NCBI GenBank assembly: GCA_026397315.1
Contig: JAPLVC010000001.1
Location: 1-64,000 of the forward strand
Length of the DNA stretch: 64,000 bases
DNA from: Candidatus Aenigmatarchaeota archaeon
GTDB lineage: Archaea; Aenigmatarchaeota; Aenigmatarchaeia; QMZP01; QMZT01
Reading direction: 5' to 3'
The translations under genes and the position numbers were made by a program. Below, one piece after another: positions 15,853 to 25,385 of the stretch. The notes under the pieces are model-generated. The model was not told the DNA's origin. It did not search any database and saw only the letters and a list, made by a program, of their open reading frames with translations. How positions within the stretch are numbered: the first letter of the stretch is position 1; each line of letters begins with the position of its first letter.

Positions 15853-18060
15853 CTACAGAATCGTCTGGTCGTCTTTTAACTGGTTCAGCTGGTCCTTTAT
15901 GTCTTTCGCGACTTTCGGGCCGATAATCCTTGAAAGGCTTTCCAGCGGCACTTTTCTCAGGTCCGCTAGCGAACGCAGATTCGAGTTGAACAGCATTCTC
16001 GCCCTCGCGCGTCCCACGCCCTTCAGCATGACCAACGCTAGCAACTCTTCGCGAATGCCGTATTTCACGCGGATGCGCGCCTTCTTTATGTGTTTTAACA
16101 AGTCTTTCTTGCCCGACAGTTGCGCGAGCTCGTGCGTCGAATAGAGGAGCCAGTCCGCGTTCGACAGGCGGACGTGAAGCTCCCCCGGCGCGACGCCGAA
16201 GTTCTCGAATATCATGTCCTCTCCGAGCTCGTCCGTCCACTCGAGGAAGAACCACGCCGTCTTTACCGAGCGCACGTAGTCCTCGTATTCGACGTCCCAC
16301 GGATTCGGCGGCTTCTCGACGAGCGTTTTCTCGTTCTGGACCAGTATGTCGTTTATCTTTTCCATGTCCCTCTTGCGTATCGATAACGCTGGTCTCATTT
16401 CCATAGTGCGCGAAATGAGCTGGAAGAGCGCGAACGGATGTATGTAATCCCCGGCTTTTGCGAGATTCTTTATCAGGTAGTTGGCAGTGAGCGGGTCTAT
16501 GTATAATTCGGAGACGCGCTTGCCTATTGCAGTCGCCTCGAGCTTGCCGCTGCCCTTTGTCATTTCCAGCGCGGAGCGGAAAGGGTTGGGACCAGCGGCT
16601 TTGCTGCCATCGCCTTTCACGAAGCCGAAGTCCTTCAGCATTTCCAGGACCGCATCGAGCTTGCTGTTGAGCTGCGACATGTCGCCGTACTGTTTTGCGT
16701 AGAAAGTCTTCGAGAAGAATTCGGATAGCCGTTGTTTTGAGAAAGCGAGTCCGCTCGCAATCAGAGCGAGCGAATGCATGCGGAGGACGGGTTCGACGCC
16801 GAGCTTCGACTGTATCTTCTCCGGCTCGCCGTTTATGTAGTTGTCGAAAACGTATTCTGCCTCGCCCTCGCTTTTCGCGATGAGTATCGCTTCGCCCTCC
16901 TGGTCGTATTTCGGGCGGCCTGCGCGGCCCATCATCTGCTGGACTTCGAGAGCGGGAATGTAATCGCTGCCATACCCGGATGAGAAGCGCTTGAGATCGC
17001 GTATCACGACTCGATACGCCGGGAGGTTAACGCCCCACGCGAGCGTCGGAGTCGCTGTGATGAATTTTATCGCGCCTTCCTTGAAGCCGTCCTCTATCGC
17101 CTTCCTCTGCTCGTTGGTAAGGCCTGCGTGGTGGAAGGCGACGCCGTTGAGAACCTGGTTGGCGAGTTTCTCGCACTGCATGGTCGGGCGCTCGATTGCA
17201 CCGCGCACTTTCTGCGAAATGCGCTTCAGCTTCTCTTTGTCCGCGGCGCTTATCGACTCGCCGATGACCTTGCCGAGATTTCCGGAAAGCGCTTCGGTGC
17301 TGCTGCGCGTCGATACGAATATGAGCGCCTGCTTGTTCAGACGCAGTGTGTCTTTAGCGATTTCGAAGTCGGGCGGCAGCTCATTCGCTAGCGACGTCTC
17401 CTGCTTCTTCGGCTCGTAATGAATCTTGCTGTCGAAGCACACGCCCTTGTAGAGTTTCACGGGCCTGTATTCTGAATATACGGGAACGGCGTCCAGCCAT
17501 TCGGCGATTTCCTCGTAATTTTTTATCGTCGCCGAGAGCGCGAGTATCTGAGGATGCGCGAGCTGCCGGAGCTTGGTTATCGTCACTTCGAGTGTAGGCC
17601 CCCTGGACGGGTCGTTGAGGAGGTGAATCTCGTCGACGACGACAAGGCCGATCTGCCCTATCCACGGGATTCCGTGCCGTAACAGCGAATCGAACTTTTC
17701 CGACGTTACGATTATGATGTCCGAACGGGAGAGCCACGGGTCATTCGAATCCAGATCGCCCATGCTGAGCGAAATCTTTATGCCAAGTTTCTCATACTTG
17801 CTGACGAAATCATGATACTTCTCGCTTGCCAGCGCGCGCAGCGGGACTATGTAAACGACTTTCATGCCTTTCTTTATGACGTTTAGCGCGGCGAATTCCG
17901 CAACCAGCGTTTTTCCGCTCGCAGTCGGCGCTGCTACGACCATGTTCTTCCCGTCGAGCAGCCCGGCCTTGAGAGCTGCCTCCTGGACGGGATTCAGCTG
18001 CGTGATGCCTGACTTCTCGAGAACCAGCTTCACTGACGGATTCGCTTCCGAAAGGCTCAT
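15853..18060 (-). CDS. hel308: Hel308/Hjm superfamily 2 DNA helicase
   Basis: A 735-residue ATP-dependent 3'-5' DNA helicase that acts at stalled replication forks. Visible motifs are the Q-motif region near residue 20, Walker A APTASGKT (residues about 44-51), PLRALASEK, motif II DEIH, motif III LSATI, motif IV IFVSTR, and motif VI QMMGRAGR. The C-terminal part carries the winged helix, the ratchet domain and a helix-hairpin-helix (LLALVMLKGVGRARARMLF). Length and domain order match archaeal Hel308. The gene is divergent from the acylphosphatase, with 30 bases between the two starts. Confidence 0.94.
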   Translation of the reverse strand: MSLSEANPSVKLVLEKSGITQLNPVQEAALKAGLLDGKNMVVAAPTASGKTLVAEFAALNVIKKGMKVVYIVPLRALASEKYHDFVSKYEKLGIKISLSMGDLDSNDPWLSRSDIIIVTSEKFDSLLRHGIPWIGQIGLVVVDEIHLLNDPSRGPTLEVTITKLRQLAHPQILALSATIKNYEEIAEWLDAVPVYSEYRPVKLYKGVCFDSKIHYEPKKQETSLANELPPDFEIAKDTLRLNKQALIFVSTRSSTEALSGNLGKVIGESISAADKEKLKRISQKVRGAIERPTMQCEKLANQVLNGVAFHHAGLTNEQRKAIEDGFKEGAIKFITATPTLAWGVNLPAYRVVIRDLKRFSSGYGSDYIPALEVQQMMGRAGRPKYDQEGEAILIAKSEGEAEYVFDNYINGEPEKIQSKLGVEPVLRMHSLALIASGLAFSKQRLSEFFSKTFYAKQYGDMSQLNSKLDAVLEMLKDFGFVKGDGSKAAGPNPFRSALEMTKGSGKLEATAIGKRVSELYIDPLTANYLIKNLAKAGDYIHPFALFQLISRTMEMRPALSIRKRDMEKINDILVQNEKTLVEKPPNPWDVEYEDYVRSVKTAWFFLEWTDELGEDMIFENFGVAPGELHVRLSNADWLLYSTHELAQLSGKKDLLKHIKKARIRVKYGIREELLALVMLKGVGRARARMLFNSNLRSLADLRKVPLESLSRIIGPKVAKDIKDQLNQLKDDQTIL

Positions 18061-18090
18061 AGATATAAGATATCCCCATTAAAATTAAAT

Positions 18091-18384
18091 ATGGTTATGG
18101 CTGAGCGCATGAACGCGCGCGTGCATCTGCTGATATCCGGCGAGGTTCAGGGCGTCTTTTTCAGGGCGAGCACGCGGAAGTTCGCCAGCGACCTCGGCGT
18201 GACGGGATGGATCAGGAATCTTTCGTCTGGCATGGTCGAGGTCGTCGCTGAAGGACGAAAGCCGCTGCTTGACAGGCTCATCGAATACTGCAAACAGGGC
18301 CCGCAGGGAGCGAAAGTGGACGAGATGGAAATAGATTGGGAGAAGTTCAAAGGGGATTTGCAGGGCTTCGCGGTCAAGTCTTAG
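18091..18384 (+). CDS. acyP: Acylphosphatase
   Basis: A 97-residue protein of the ferredoxin-like acylphosphatase fold, which hydrolyses carboxyl-phosphate bonds such as in 1,3-bisphosphoglycerate or carbamoyl phosphate. The catalytic arginine lies in GEVQGVFFRAS and the catalytic asparagine in GWIRNLSSG. The beginning MVMAERMNARVH offers several starts; the domain itself starts at ARVHLL. The 3' end overlaps the convergent frameshifted gene by 11 bases. Confidence 0.9.
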   Translation: MVMAERMNARVHLLISGEVQGVFFRASTRKFASDLGVTGWIRNLSSGMVEVVAEGRKPLLDRLIEYCKQGPQGAKVDEMEIDWEKFKGDLQGFAVKS

Positions 18385-18977
18385 ACTTTATAGCGTGACC
18401 CGAGCTGTCGGTGAGCCGTTCCATCGCGTGGCCGCCGTGAAGTATTTGTCCTATGTCATCACCGATGTGGATAAGATTGTTGAACCTGTTCCTCAGTTCC
18501 TGGGCCTTTGATTTTTTATTTTTCGGGCTTATTTTCACGTATTCTCCCAGGCTTGAACGGCGGATTGCTGAAACCGTCTCGAATATGCTTCCGTATATTA
18601 TGTCGTGCGCCAGTTCCGGTATTTCTGCGGGCTTCAGATGCTTGTTGCGGTATGAAACGTCGCGAAGTTCGTTATGAAGCTCGAAGGCGGATCTGAGCAT
18701 GTGCAATATTTTTTTGTCGTTTTCGTAAAGGATTGGCTCGTTTTCCCTTAAGGTCGTTATTCTTACGCCGCTACTCCTGAAAAGCTCGCGGGCGTATGAC
18801 GTGTCGCCGGTGGCCCAGCGCGTTTATCGCGGCCCCGGAAATCACGTATTTGGCTTTTGTGGATGCATCGTGATATTTCTCTTTAACAAGATCGATCAAC
18901 TCTGCGGCGCTGTAATCCTCCCTGAAAAGGTTGTATCCGAACTGCAGCTTTTCACCGAGAGGAATCCTGTGAGGCAT
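18374..18977 (-). pseudogene. Frameshifted gene of unknown function (two ORF pieces)
   Basis: Two minus-strand ORFs (68 and 110 residues) are parts of one gene. The upstream piece reads ...SGAAINALG and then runs into a stop. Shifting by one base at about 18806-18815, where the minus strand reads CTGGGCCACC, restores an open frame (ATGDTSYARELFRSSG...) through to the second ORF, which otherwise has no natural start. One extra G explains it. The rejoined protein would have about 200 residues and is mostly helical. I recognise no family. It could be a true pseudogene, an assembly indel or, less likely, programmed +1 frameshifting. Confidence 0.75.
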
Positions 18978-19070
18978 GCCGTCACCAAAATACAGAAGTT
19001 TATTTTGAATCTTGATTCTAACACATTTAAAAGGCTCGTGTTCAGAAAAAGAGAGGCCGGAGAATTTGCT

Positions 19071-21041
19071 TTATTGCGAAAGCTGGCCCTTCGCTGCTGG
19101 AATGAACTTCTGGAACTCGTCCAGCGGGATTTTCTCCAGAGTCTCCCTTGCGTCTGGAGCGGCTTTTATGAGAATCGCATTTCTTATTCTTCTCGCGAGC
19201 TGCTTTGCTTCTTCGTCGCCGGGCCTTATGACGGCGAAGGCCTGCGTTTGCTTGCTGACGGTTGCGACCGGACCTGCGACGATCTCTGGCGGCGTGTCCT
19301 TTTCCAGCTTAACGCCTATCGCCATCTTCAGCTCCGTGCCCCGGAACCATTCGCGCTCGCCGTAAATCATGAAACTTCCCTTGGGCAGATATTCGCCGGG
19401 CTGCGCCTGCTTCGAGACCTGCTCGGGCTTTATGCAGTAAACATCGATGGTCCCGACGCCCGCCTGCCATGCCTTCGAATAAGATGCCGTGAATTCTGCG
19501 GCTTCTTTTTTCGCAACGTCTGTGATGGCCTTGCCTTCAGAACGAATGACGACGAAAGGCGAGCCCTGTATGTCCGAGTGCAGGACCAGGTCGCTCTTGC
19601 CAGCGTATTTTTTCACCAGAACTTCGTTCGACGTCGCGTCCTTGCCGCCGACTATGAGAAATCCGTCGCTAGAAACGAACCACCTGAACTTCTCGAACCA
19701 TTTCTTGTCTTTCTTTTCGACTTTCGCTAGCCTGCCTTTCGTTTCGATTTCCGGAACCTCTTCCATTTTTTTCTTCGTTTTTTTCATCGCCTCGCTCACG
19801 CCCGCGATTTTCTTCTTCGCGAACTTGGAGCGCTCGTAATAGGCCTGCGCGTTCTCCATGACTGTCCTGCGGAAATCGATTTCCAGCCTGCTGCCTTCTA
19901 TCTCTAGTATGACGAGCGCCTTGCTCTCCTTTATTTCCTTGACCATCTTGCCGTCCGGCAGCTCTTTGATGACCGCCTTGATCTCGTCCCAGGAAAGGCC
20001 GGAAGCCTTCATCTTGTTTATCCAGTCGATGATGCCCTCGACCTGAGCGTAATTGTTGTAAATAAGGTCTGCCATCGACTTCTTCTCTTCTCGGGCGACT
20101 TCCCATTTCTGCAGAGACGACGATTGCTCGTTAAGCATGCGGCCGTATTTATCGCGATGCGTTGCGACTACGTCTTTCCCGTAGTTCTCGGCCTGCACTA
20201 TCTGCTGCTCCATGTAGAACTCGTCCAGCGCGGAGTAGAACGTTTCCGTCTGTTTTAGCGCGCTGCCTGCATCGGGATTCTGCAGCTCGAACGGCGCTAC
20301 AGCATTCTCGTATATGGTGGGCTTTACCGTGAAATTGTCAATCTCCCTTATGGTGTTGAAAAGCGATACGCAAAGGCCAGGACTCATGCGCTCCGCCGGC
20401 GTGTCTGCATCTATCTTCGCTAGTAAGCATATCTCTTTCGCGTAAAGCGGGCCGAAGCCCATGCCTGCGGCGATGACTGCGATTATCTTCTTGTTTATTT
20501 GAGAAAGGTATTCGCGCATGTATTCGAAGCTCACCGCGAAAGGGTTTATGCGCGTCGGCGGATAAGCGTAAGCGACTTTTGGCCTGAGGATGCGGTCCTT
20601 CCAGTCCTGCGTGTAGAGCGGCATTAATATTTTGCGCTCGGTGTCGCAGAGGATGAGGTTGCCATCTGCGAAAAGCTCGATCACCAGCACGTTGTTAGCA
20701 GTCTCTATCTCGACTATCCTGTCGAAGCCGTGCTGGCGGACGTCGAGTATTTTCGTCGCTTCCATTCGCTTTCGTAACAGCTGGCAGAAGCCCGGCGGCT
20801 CGGACGGCGATGGCTTCCTGTAAGTGGTTATGAAAATCCTGTTCTTGTCCGCGTAGAGCCAGAGCTGACCCTTCCCGGGCGCGAATACCTCGAAGAGGAA
20901 CTGGTGCGTCTTCTCGTTCGGTTTGCCCGGAACCGGGATTTCATACTGGTAGATTTTCCTGATATACCCGTTCGCTAACGATGACTTCAGCTCTTTAGCC
21001 AGAAAGCGCAGGTCGAGCGACGACATCTCGTAGTTTTCCAT
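19071..21041 (-). CDS. NFACT/NEMF (Rqc2, RqcH-like) ribosome quality-control protein
   Basis: A 656-residue protein with the NEMF/FbpA domain order. The NFACT-N domain begins at SSLDLRFLAKEL (residues 7-18), then come a helix-hairpin-helix region, a long coiled coil (about 285-450) and the NFACT-R domain from about 465, with LVLHSDIQGSPFVVIR and the following ITDVAKKEAAEFTASYSKAW. Eukaryotic and bacterial relatives bind stalled 50S/60S subunits carrying peptidyl-tRNA and recruit tRNA for C-terminal tailing. An equivalent archaeal role is accepted by homology. The start could also be MSSLDL five codons later. It lies 35 bases downstream of apgM. Confidence 0.92.
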   Translation of the reverse strand: MENYEMSSLDLRFLAKELKSSLANGYIRKIYQYEIPVPGKPNEKTHQFLFEVFAPGKGQLWLYADKNRIFITTYRKPSPSEPPGFCQLLRKRMEATKILDVRQHGFDRIVEIETANNVLVIELFADGNLILCDTERKILMPLYTQDWKDRILRPKVAYAYPPTRINPFAVSFEYMREYLSQINKKIIAVIAAGMGFGPLYAKEICLLAKIDADTPAERMSPGLCVSLFNTIREIDNFTVKPTIYENAVAPFELQNPDAGSALKQTETFYSALDEFYMEQQIVQAENYGKDVVATHRDKYGRMLNEQSSSLQKWEVAREEKKSMADLIYNNYAQVEGIIDWINKMKASGLSWDEIKAVIKELPDGKMVKEIKESKALVILEIEGSRLEIDFRRTVMENAQAYYERSKFAKKKIAGVSEAMKKTKKKMEEVPEIETKGRLAKVEKKDKKWFEKFRWFVSSDGFLIVGGKDATSNEVLVKKYAGKSDLVLHSDIQGSPFVVIRSEGKAITDVAKKEAAEFTASYSKAWQAGVGTIDVYCIKPEQVSKQAQPGEYLPKGSFMIYGEREWFRGTELKMAIGVKLEKDTPPEIVAGPVATVSKQTQAFAVIRPGDEEAKQLARRIRNAILIKAAPDARETLEKIPLDEFQKFIPAAKGQLSQ

Positions 21042-21076
21042 GATAATTAATTCGCCGGCGGGTTATTTAATCTGTC

Positions 21077-22270
21077 TCATTTGGATTGCCTGAGAACAAA
21101 AGGTATGAGGTCGTTGCCCTTTATCATGAAGCCGCACTCGCACGACTTTTCGTCGAACTTCCTGGCGATGCCGGGTTTTATGCCGTCACCTGCGACGAGA
21201 ACCGGGACCGGGTCACCGGTGTGCCTGTAAAGCTTGTAAGCCGGGTCGCTCGCCGTCCGGTGGTCGGACGTTATGACAATCGCAGTGTTTTTCATGTCCA
21301 CCGCTTTCATCAGCCCGCCAAGCTGCCCGTCTATTTTCTCTATGAATCCCGTCTTTTCGTCACGCTTCGCGTCGTGGGAAAGTATGTCGGTGCCGTTGAT
21401 GTGCAAAAGGACGAAATCATACGCTTTCATCGCTTCCGCGGCTTTTTCGAACTTGCCTTTCAGGTTCGTGTCGGGATAGCCTGTCGCTCCGGGGACTGTG
21501 ATGATGTCCATGCCCAGGAACGCAGCGACGCCTTTGATTATGGGGATGCCGCCTATGCAGCAGGAGCGCATGCCATACTTTTTTTTGAATGGCTCAACTG
21601 CCGTCTTCCTCGAGAAGCCGCGCATCAGGATAACGTTGGCCGGGAATTTCCTCTCTTTGTTTACGCTTTCCGTGGAAAGCATTTTGCCTGTCTTGAATAC
21701 GAATTTGTTCAATACGCTGGACGTGAATTTCGCTTCCGCGTTTTTCGCCTTGAACTGGAGCACGGGCACGCCTTCCTCTTCCGGGTCGTTGGATTCGACG
21801 TTTTCGGAAAGCTTGACATTCTCATCAAGCGGCCTCATGACTATTACCACCCTGTGACCAGCGGACTTTTTCAGGAAGAAATGGACGCCGTCTATCTCGA
21901 TGCCGTCGAGCCTTTCAGTGAGCTCTTCGAGCCCGGTTTCGTCGCGTCCCGCGCGGCGGTCGAGGATGTTGCCGTTAGCCCCGAGCGTCGCAAAGTTGCC
22001 GCGGATGCAGACATCGCTTTCTCGTATGTCTTCCATGCCGAGGCCCAGCGCCTCGAGGTAGCCGCGGCCCGGGTATGTTTCTTTGGAGTAGAAACCCAGA
22101 AGGCTGAGATACCCGAAATCCGACTGCGGCGTTCCTTTATAGCATATGTCGAGAAGCCCGCACGCCCCTTTCGCTGCCAGCGCCGACATGTTGGGTTTCC
22201 TGGCAATTTCATAGGGAGTCTTCTTGCCTACGTCGCCACCGCCGTCGAGCACCAGCATCAGAATTTTCAT
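21077..22270 (-). CDS. apgM: Cofactor-independent phosphoglycerate mutase, archaeal ApgM type
   Basis: A 397-residue alkaline-phosphatase-superfamily enzyme that interconverts 3- and 2-phosphoglycerate using two metal ions. Seen are LVLDGGGD at the N terminus (metal ligand), the probable nucleophilic serine in TPQSDFG, HINGTDILSHDAKRDEK, ITSDHRTASDP and the late histidine in RHTGDPVPVLVAG. These match the ApgM rather than the GpmI family. A CTTTTATAG TATA-like box and a GGTGA motif precede the start, so it has its own promoter 170 bases after AMP phosphorylase. In context it takes the 3-phosphoglycerate made by RuBisCO into lower glycolysis. Confidence 0.9.
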   Translation of the reverse strand: MKILMLVLDGGGDVGKKTPYEIARKPNMSALAAKGACGLLDICYKGTPQSDFGYLSLLGFYSKETYPGRGYLEALGLGMEDIRESDVCIRGNFATLGANGNILDRRAGRDETGLEELTERLDGIEIDGVHFFLKKSAGHRVVIVMRPLDENVKLSENVESNDPEEEGVPVLQFKAKNAEAKFTSSVLNKFVFKTGKMLSTESVNKERKFPANVILMRGFSRKTAVEPFKKKYGMRSCCIGGIPIIKGVAAFLGMDIITVPGATGYPDTNLKGKFEKAAEAMKAYDFVLLHINGTDILSHDAKRDEKTGFIEKIDGQLGGLMKAVDMKNTAIVITSDHRTASDPAYKLYRHTGDPVPVLVAGDGIKPGIARKFDEKSCECGFMIKGNDLIPFVLRQSK

Positions 22271-22440
22271 GGTTTTTTCACCATTAATTCTTATACAAAA
22301 CTACTATAAAAGCCGTTCCCAGCGTAGCCCACCCCCCATTCCGGAACATTAACCGTTTGTTATGCCGGGAAAAAATTCTCTAAAAAATTTATACTAATAT
22401 ACTATTACAGAAAAGAGGAATGAAAGAAGAGGAAAGCTGC

Positions 22441-23979
22441 TCATCTCTCGAGGATGAAATACCTGTCTTCCTCGGCGTGCGGGACTTCGTCCAGCAGCAT
22501 GCCGCGCTCTTTCCCGACGCCTATCACGTCGAGCTTGCGGACATTCTCTATGGCACGGCTGAGCTTATTGTTTTTCTCGGCGTATATCTCGAAAAGCACT
22601 TCGCCTTTCCTGACCTTGTCGCCGAGCTTTTTCTTGAAATATATTCCAGCCCCCTTGTCCCTTGGGGCGCCGGCGTCCCTTGCGATTATGTCTATACCCT
22701 TATTGCTTATCCACAGCACCTTGCCTGACTTGCTGGATTTGAACTCGGCAACATATTTGCCGGAATGAAGGTCCTCGGGCTTTATGTCCGGGTTGCCTCC
22801 CTGCGCCTCGATTATTTCCCTGAGTTTCTTGTATGCCTTACCGGATTTCAGGATTTCAAGTGCGGCCTGCTTGCCGTCTTTCGCCCCTGCGAATCCGAGC
22901 AGCACGCCCGCGAGCGTCGTGGCCTTGTCGACCAGGTCGGGCGGGCCGTGGCCGTGCATGACGGTGCTGAGAGCCTCTCTCGCTTCCATCATCGGCCCGA
23001 CGGCGTGGCCGATCGGTTGGTCGGCGAAAGTCGAGATGCAATCTACCTTTATGCCTAATTTTTTTCCCAGCTGTATGAATTCGCATGCAAGATTTTCGAA
23101 TTCTTCCTTGGTTCTGATTTTCGTTTCCCTCCCGGTCGGAATATCGATGACAAGATACTTCGCGTTGACGCATTTCTTCTTGGACATGACGGACGGCAGC
23201 AAGAACGGGTCTATCGAAAGCGGGTATTCTATCTTTATGAAAATATCATCCGCCGGCGCTAAATCGACCGCTCCGCCCCATACCATGCAGGCATTGGTCT
23301 TGTTGACCACCCTGCGCACTTCATCCAGCGAGAGATTGACAGGCATGATGCATTCGACCCTGTCCGCGCTGCCCGCAGGCGACGTGATGGCTCGCGAAGA
23401 AGTCTTGGGAATTGTGAGGCCCGCTGCCGCGACAATCGGGACGACCACGATGGTCGTCTTGTCCCCGGGACAGCCGCCGATGGAGTGCTTGTCGTAAACC
23501 GCCTTGGTCCTGAGGTTGAGCGAGCGGCCCGTCTTGGTCATGGATTCCGAGAGGCTGGCGATCTCGCCCATGGTCATGCCCTTGTTGTAAAGCGACGTGA
23601 CGAACGCCGTCAGCTCTATGTCGGAAAGCCTGTGGTGCACGGTATCGACTATTATGGCATGTATTTCCTTGGGTGTGAGCGTGTGGCCGAGAAGTTTTCT
23701 TTTTATGAACGCCATCGACTTGGGCGGCGGCGCGGTCTGGACGTGCACTTTCTCGTCCGGCTTGACGTCGAGATGCTCCTGTATCTCCTCGTAAAGGCCT
23801 ATCTCGCCCTCGCGCACTATCTTCTTCGCGATGTTCACTATGGCGACTACCTTGTCCTTGCCAAAAGAAAGCTCCACCCTGTCGAGCGGCTTTATGCCCA
23901 GCTCGGCCGCGTCCTCGATGTTGAAAATGGCGACCGGCTTATCAGCTTCAAGCTGCAGGAACTTCGCGCGCAAAAACAT
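22441..23979 (-). CDS. deoA: AMP phosphorylase (archaeal DeoA-type)
   Basis: A 512-residue thymidine-phosphorylase-family enzyme with the extra N-terminal domain of about 85 residues that marks archaeal AMP phosphorylases. It splits AMP (and other NMPs) with phosphate into base and ribose 1,5-bisphosphate. Motifs seen are KHSIGGCPGDKTT (phosphate site), SSRAITSPAGSADRVE and ADQPIGHAVGPMMEA. The gene starts 42 bases after the RuBisCO stop, on the same strand. This pairing is the known archaeal nucleotide-salvage route, so function is well supported. The genomic symbol deoA is used for the family. Confidence 0.95.
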   Translation of the reverse strand: MFLRAKFLQLEADKPVAIFNIEDAAELGIKPLDRVELSFGKDKVVAIVNIAKKIVREGEIGLYEEIQEHLDVKPDEKVHVQTAPPPKSMAFIKRKLLGHTLTPKEIHAIIVDTVHHRLSDIELTAFVTSLYNKGMTMGEIASLSESMTKTGRSLNLRTKAVYDKHSIGGCPGDKTTIVVVPIVAAAGLTIPKTSSRAITSPAGSADRVECIMPVNLSLDEVRRVVNKTNACMVWGGAVDLAPADDIFIKIEYPLSIDPFLLPSVMSKKKCVNAKYLVIDIPTGRETKIRTKEEFENLACEFIQLGKKLGIKVDCISTFADQPIGHAVGPMMEAREALSTVMHGHGPPDLVDKATTLAGVLLGFAGAKDGKQAALEILKSGKAYKKLREIIEAQGGNPDIKPEDLHSGKYVAEFKSSKSGKVLWISNKGIDIIARDAGAPRDKGAGIYFKKKLGDKVRKGEVLFEIYAEKNNKLSRAIENVRKLDVIGVGKERGMLLDEVPHAEEDRYFILER

Positions 23980-24021
23980 ATTGCAAACCCCAACATCAAC
24001 CCAATTTCAAATATAGTATTA

Positions 24022-25302
24022 TTATCTTTTGACGCCCCACTTTTTTATTGCTATTGCCAGTTCCTCGTTTTTCAGGGAGTATTCATCCAGCGAGACGCCT
24101 TTCATGTAAGCCTCGAGGGCCTGGCGCATCGCTTTCGCTCCAGCCTCGCTGCCCCACGGGTGGCCGTGCACGCCTCCGCCGGCCTGGATTATGACATTGT
24201 TGCCCATTATCTTCAGCAGTTTGGGCAGGCTGCCCGGGTAAAGGCCGCCCGATGCGACGGCGAAGACCGGCTTGACGTTGTACCAGAACTGCTCCAGCGA
24301 ATGGCCACTTCTCAGCTCAGTGACGAACTTGCTCTCAATCTCGTCCTCTATCTCGCTCGTCTCGTCACCGGACATTTTTCCGACGTTCGCGGTCCCGACG
24401 TGTATCTGGTCGACGCCGATCAGCCTCGCCAGTTTCGCTATGACCAGCATCGAAATGCCGTGCTTATTGCTCTTGGTGAAGGCCGCATGCCCTGCGCGGT
24501 GCGCGTGCAGTATCAGGTTCATCTCGTTATTGTAATTGCGCACAGTTTGCAAGCCCGACCAGCCTATCGACACGATATCGACCATCGCGTACTCGCAGCC
24601 GTGGTCCTTGACAAACTTCATCCTGCGCAGCATTTCGCTCGTCTCGGCCGTGATGTTGGGCATGTAGAATTTTCCTTCGCCCGTTTCTTCCTCGGCGCGG
24701 TCGCGCATCTTGAGCGTTTCGACGACGCGCTTTTCGAAGCGGTTGAAGCCCATGCTCGTGAGGTTCTCGTCGTCCTTCACTATGTCCAGGCCGCCGACCC
24801 ATGATTCGAAGGCGGATTTCGCATGCTCGCTTTCGCTGAGGCCGAGCTTCGGCTTCACTATCGTCCCTAGCAACGGACGTCTTTTGACGCGCAACTTCTG
24901 GCGTATGCCGGGAATGCCGAACTTCGGCCCTGAGAAGGACTTTATGTATCTTTCCGGCAGGCGGATGTCGAGAAGACGCAGGTTCTCTAATGTCTTCATG
25001 CCGAAAACGTTTCCGGCGATAGAGCTCATGAGCTGCGGCACGTTGCCCGGCTCGAACAGAGCTAGCGGATAAGAGATGCGGGCTATCTTTTCCTTCTTGT
25101 TGATAGAAAATACGGTCGGCCTGAGGTCGCGCCATATGCGCGCCTTCATCGTGCTCACTTCTGTCCACGTGCCTATGGAGCTCTCGCCTGTCAGATCGTT
25201 GCACGCCTTCTCGAATGACGTCTTGTTCGGCTCGAGATAGAATTCGGCGATAACGTCGTCCCTTGAAGGGACGTGATCAAGATCGATATACTCGTTTCTC
25301 AT
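24022..25302 (-). CDS. rbcL: RuBisCO large subunit, form III type
   Basis: A 426-residue RuBisCO that carboxylates ribulose 1,5-bisphosphate to two 3-phosphoglycerates. Active-site positions are intact: GTIVKPKLGLS with the catalytic lysine, GGLDIVKDDEN with the carbamylated lysine and Mg2+ ligands, the histidine in HAHRAGHAAF, IHVGTANVGKM with the loop-6 lysine, SGGLYPG, and GGGVHGHPWG for phosphate binding. This rules out a RuBisCO-like form IV protein. Being archaeal and next to AMP phosphorylase, it belongs to form III or a form III-like branch; the sub-branch needs a tree. No small subunit is present. Confidence 0.95.
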   Translation of the reverse strand: MRNEYIDLDHVPSRDDVIAEFYLEPNKTSFEKACNDLTGESSIGTWTEVSTMKARIWRDLRPTVFSINKKEKIARISYPLALFEPGNVPQLMSSIAGNVFGMKTLENLRLLDIRLPERYIKSFSGPKFGIPGIRQKLRVKRRPLLGTIVKPKLGLSESEHAKSAFESWVGGLDIVKDDENLTSMGFNRFEKRVVETLKMRDRAEEETGEGKFYMPNITAETSEMLRRMKFVKDHGCEYAMVDIVSIGWSGLQTVRNYNNEMNLILHAHRAGHAAFTKSNKHGISMLVIAKLARLIGVDQIHVGTANVGKMSGDETSEIEDEIESKFVTELRSGHSLEQFWYNVKPVFAVASGGLYPGSLPKLLKIMGNNVIIQAGGGVHGHPWGSEAGAKAMRQALEAYMKGVSLDEYSLKNEELAIAIKKWGVKR

Positions 25303-25325
25303 GGCAACGCACCCGCATGACCCGC

Positions 25326-25339
25326 AATATATATAATTT
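25326..25339 (-). promoter_or_regulatory. TATA box of the RuBisCO-AMP phosphorylase unit
   Basis: On the minus strand the sequence AAATTATATATATT lies about 24-37 bases before the rbcL ATG at 25302, the right place for a TATA box with a short leader. A GGGTG motif sits close to the start codon. It probably drives rbcL and the closely following AMP phosphorylase. Confidence 0.6.
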
Positions 25340-25385
25340 GAATTCCAGCATAAAAGTATTTTAGCTTCAAAGACAAGCTAGAAGC

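Noticed and set aside
18801-19730. 309-residue plus-strand ORF
   Set aside because: Antisense to the frameshifted gene and the NFACT protein; composition is Arg/Phe/Leu-rich as expected of a shadow.
21086-22309. 407-residue plus-strand ORF
   Set aside because: Exact antisense of apgM, which has intact active-site motifs.
22271-22440. Riboswitch upstream of apgM
   Set aside because: The gap shows a TATA-like box and a Shine-Dalgarno near apgM but no conserved riboswitch core that I can recognise.
23485-24804. 439-residue plus-strand ORF
   Set aside because: Antisense to AMP phosphorylase and RuBisCO, crossing the gap between them; no recognisable domain.
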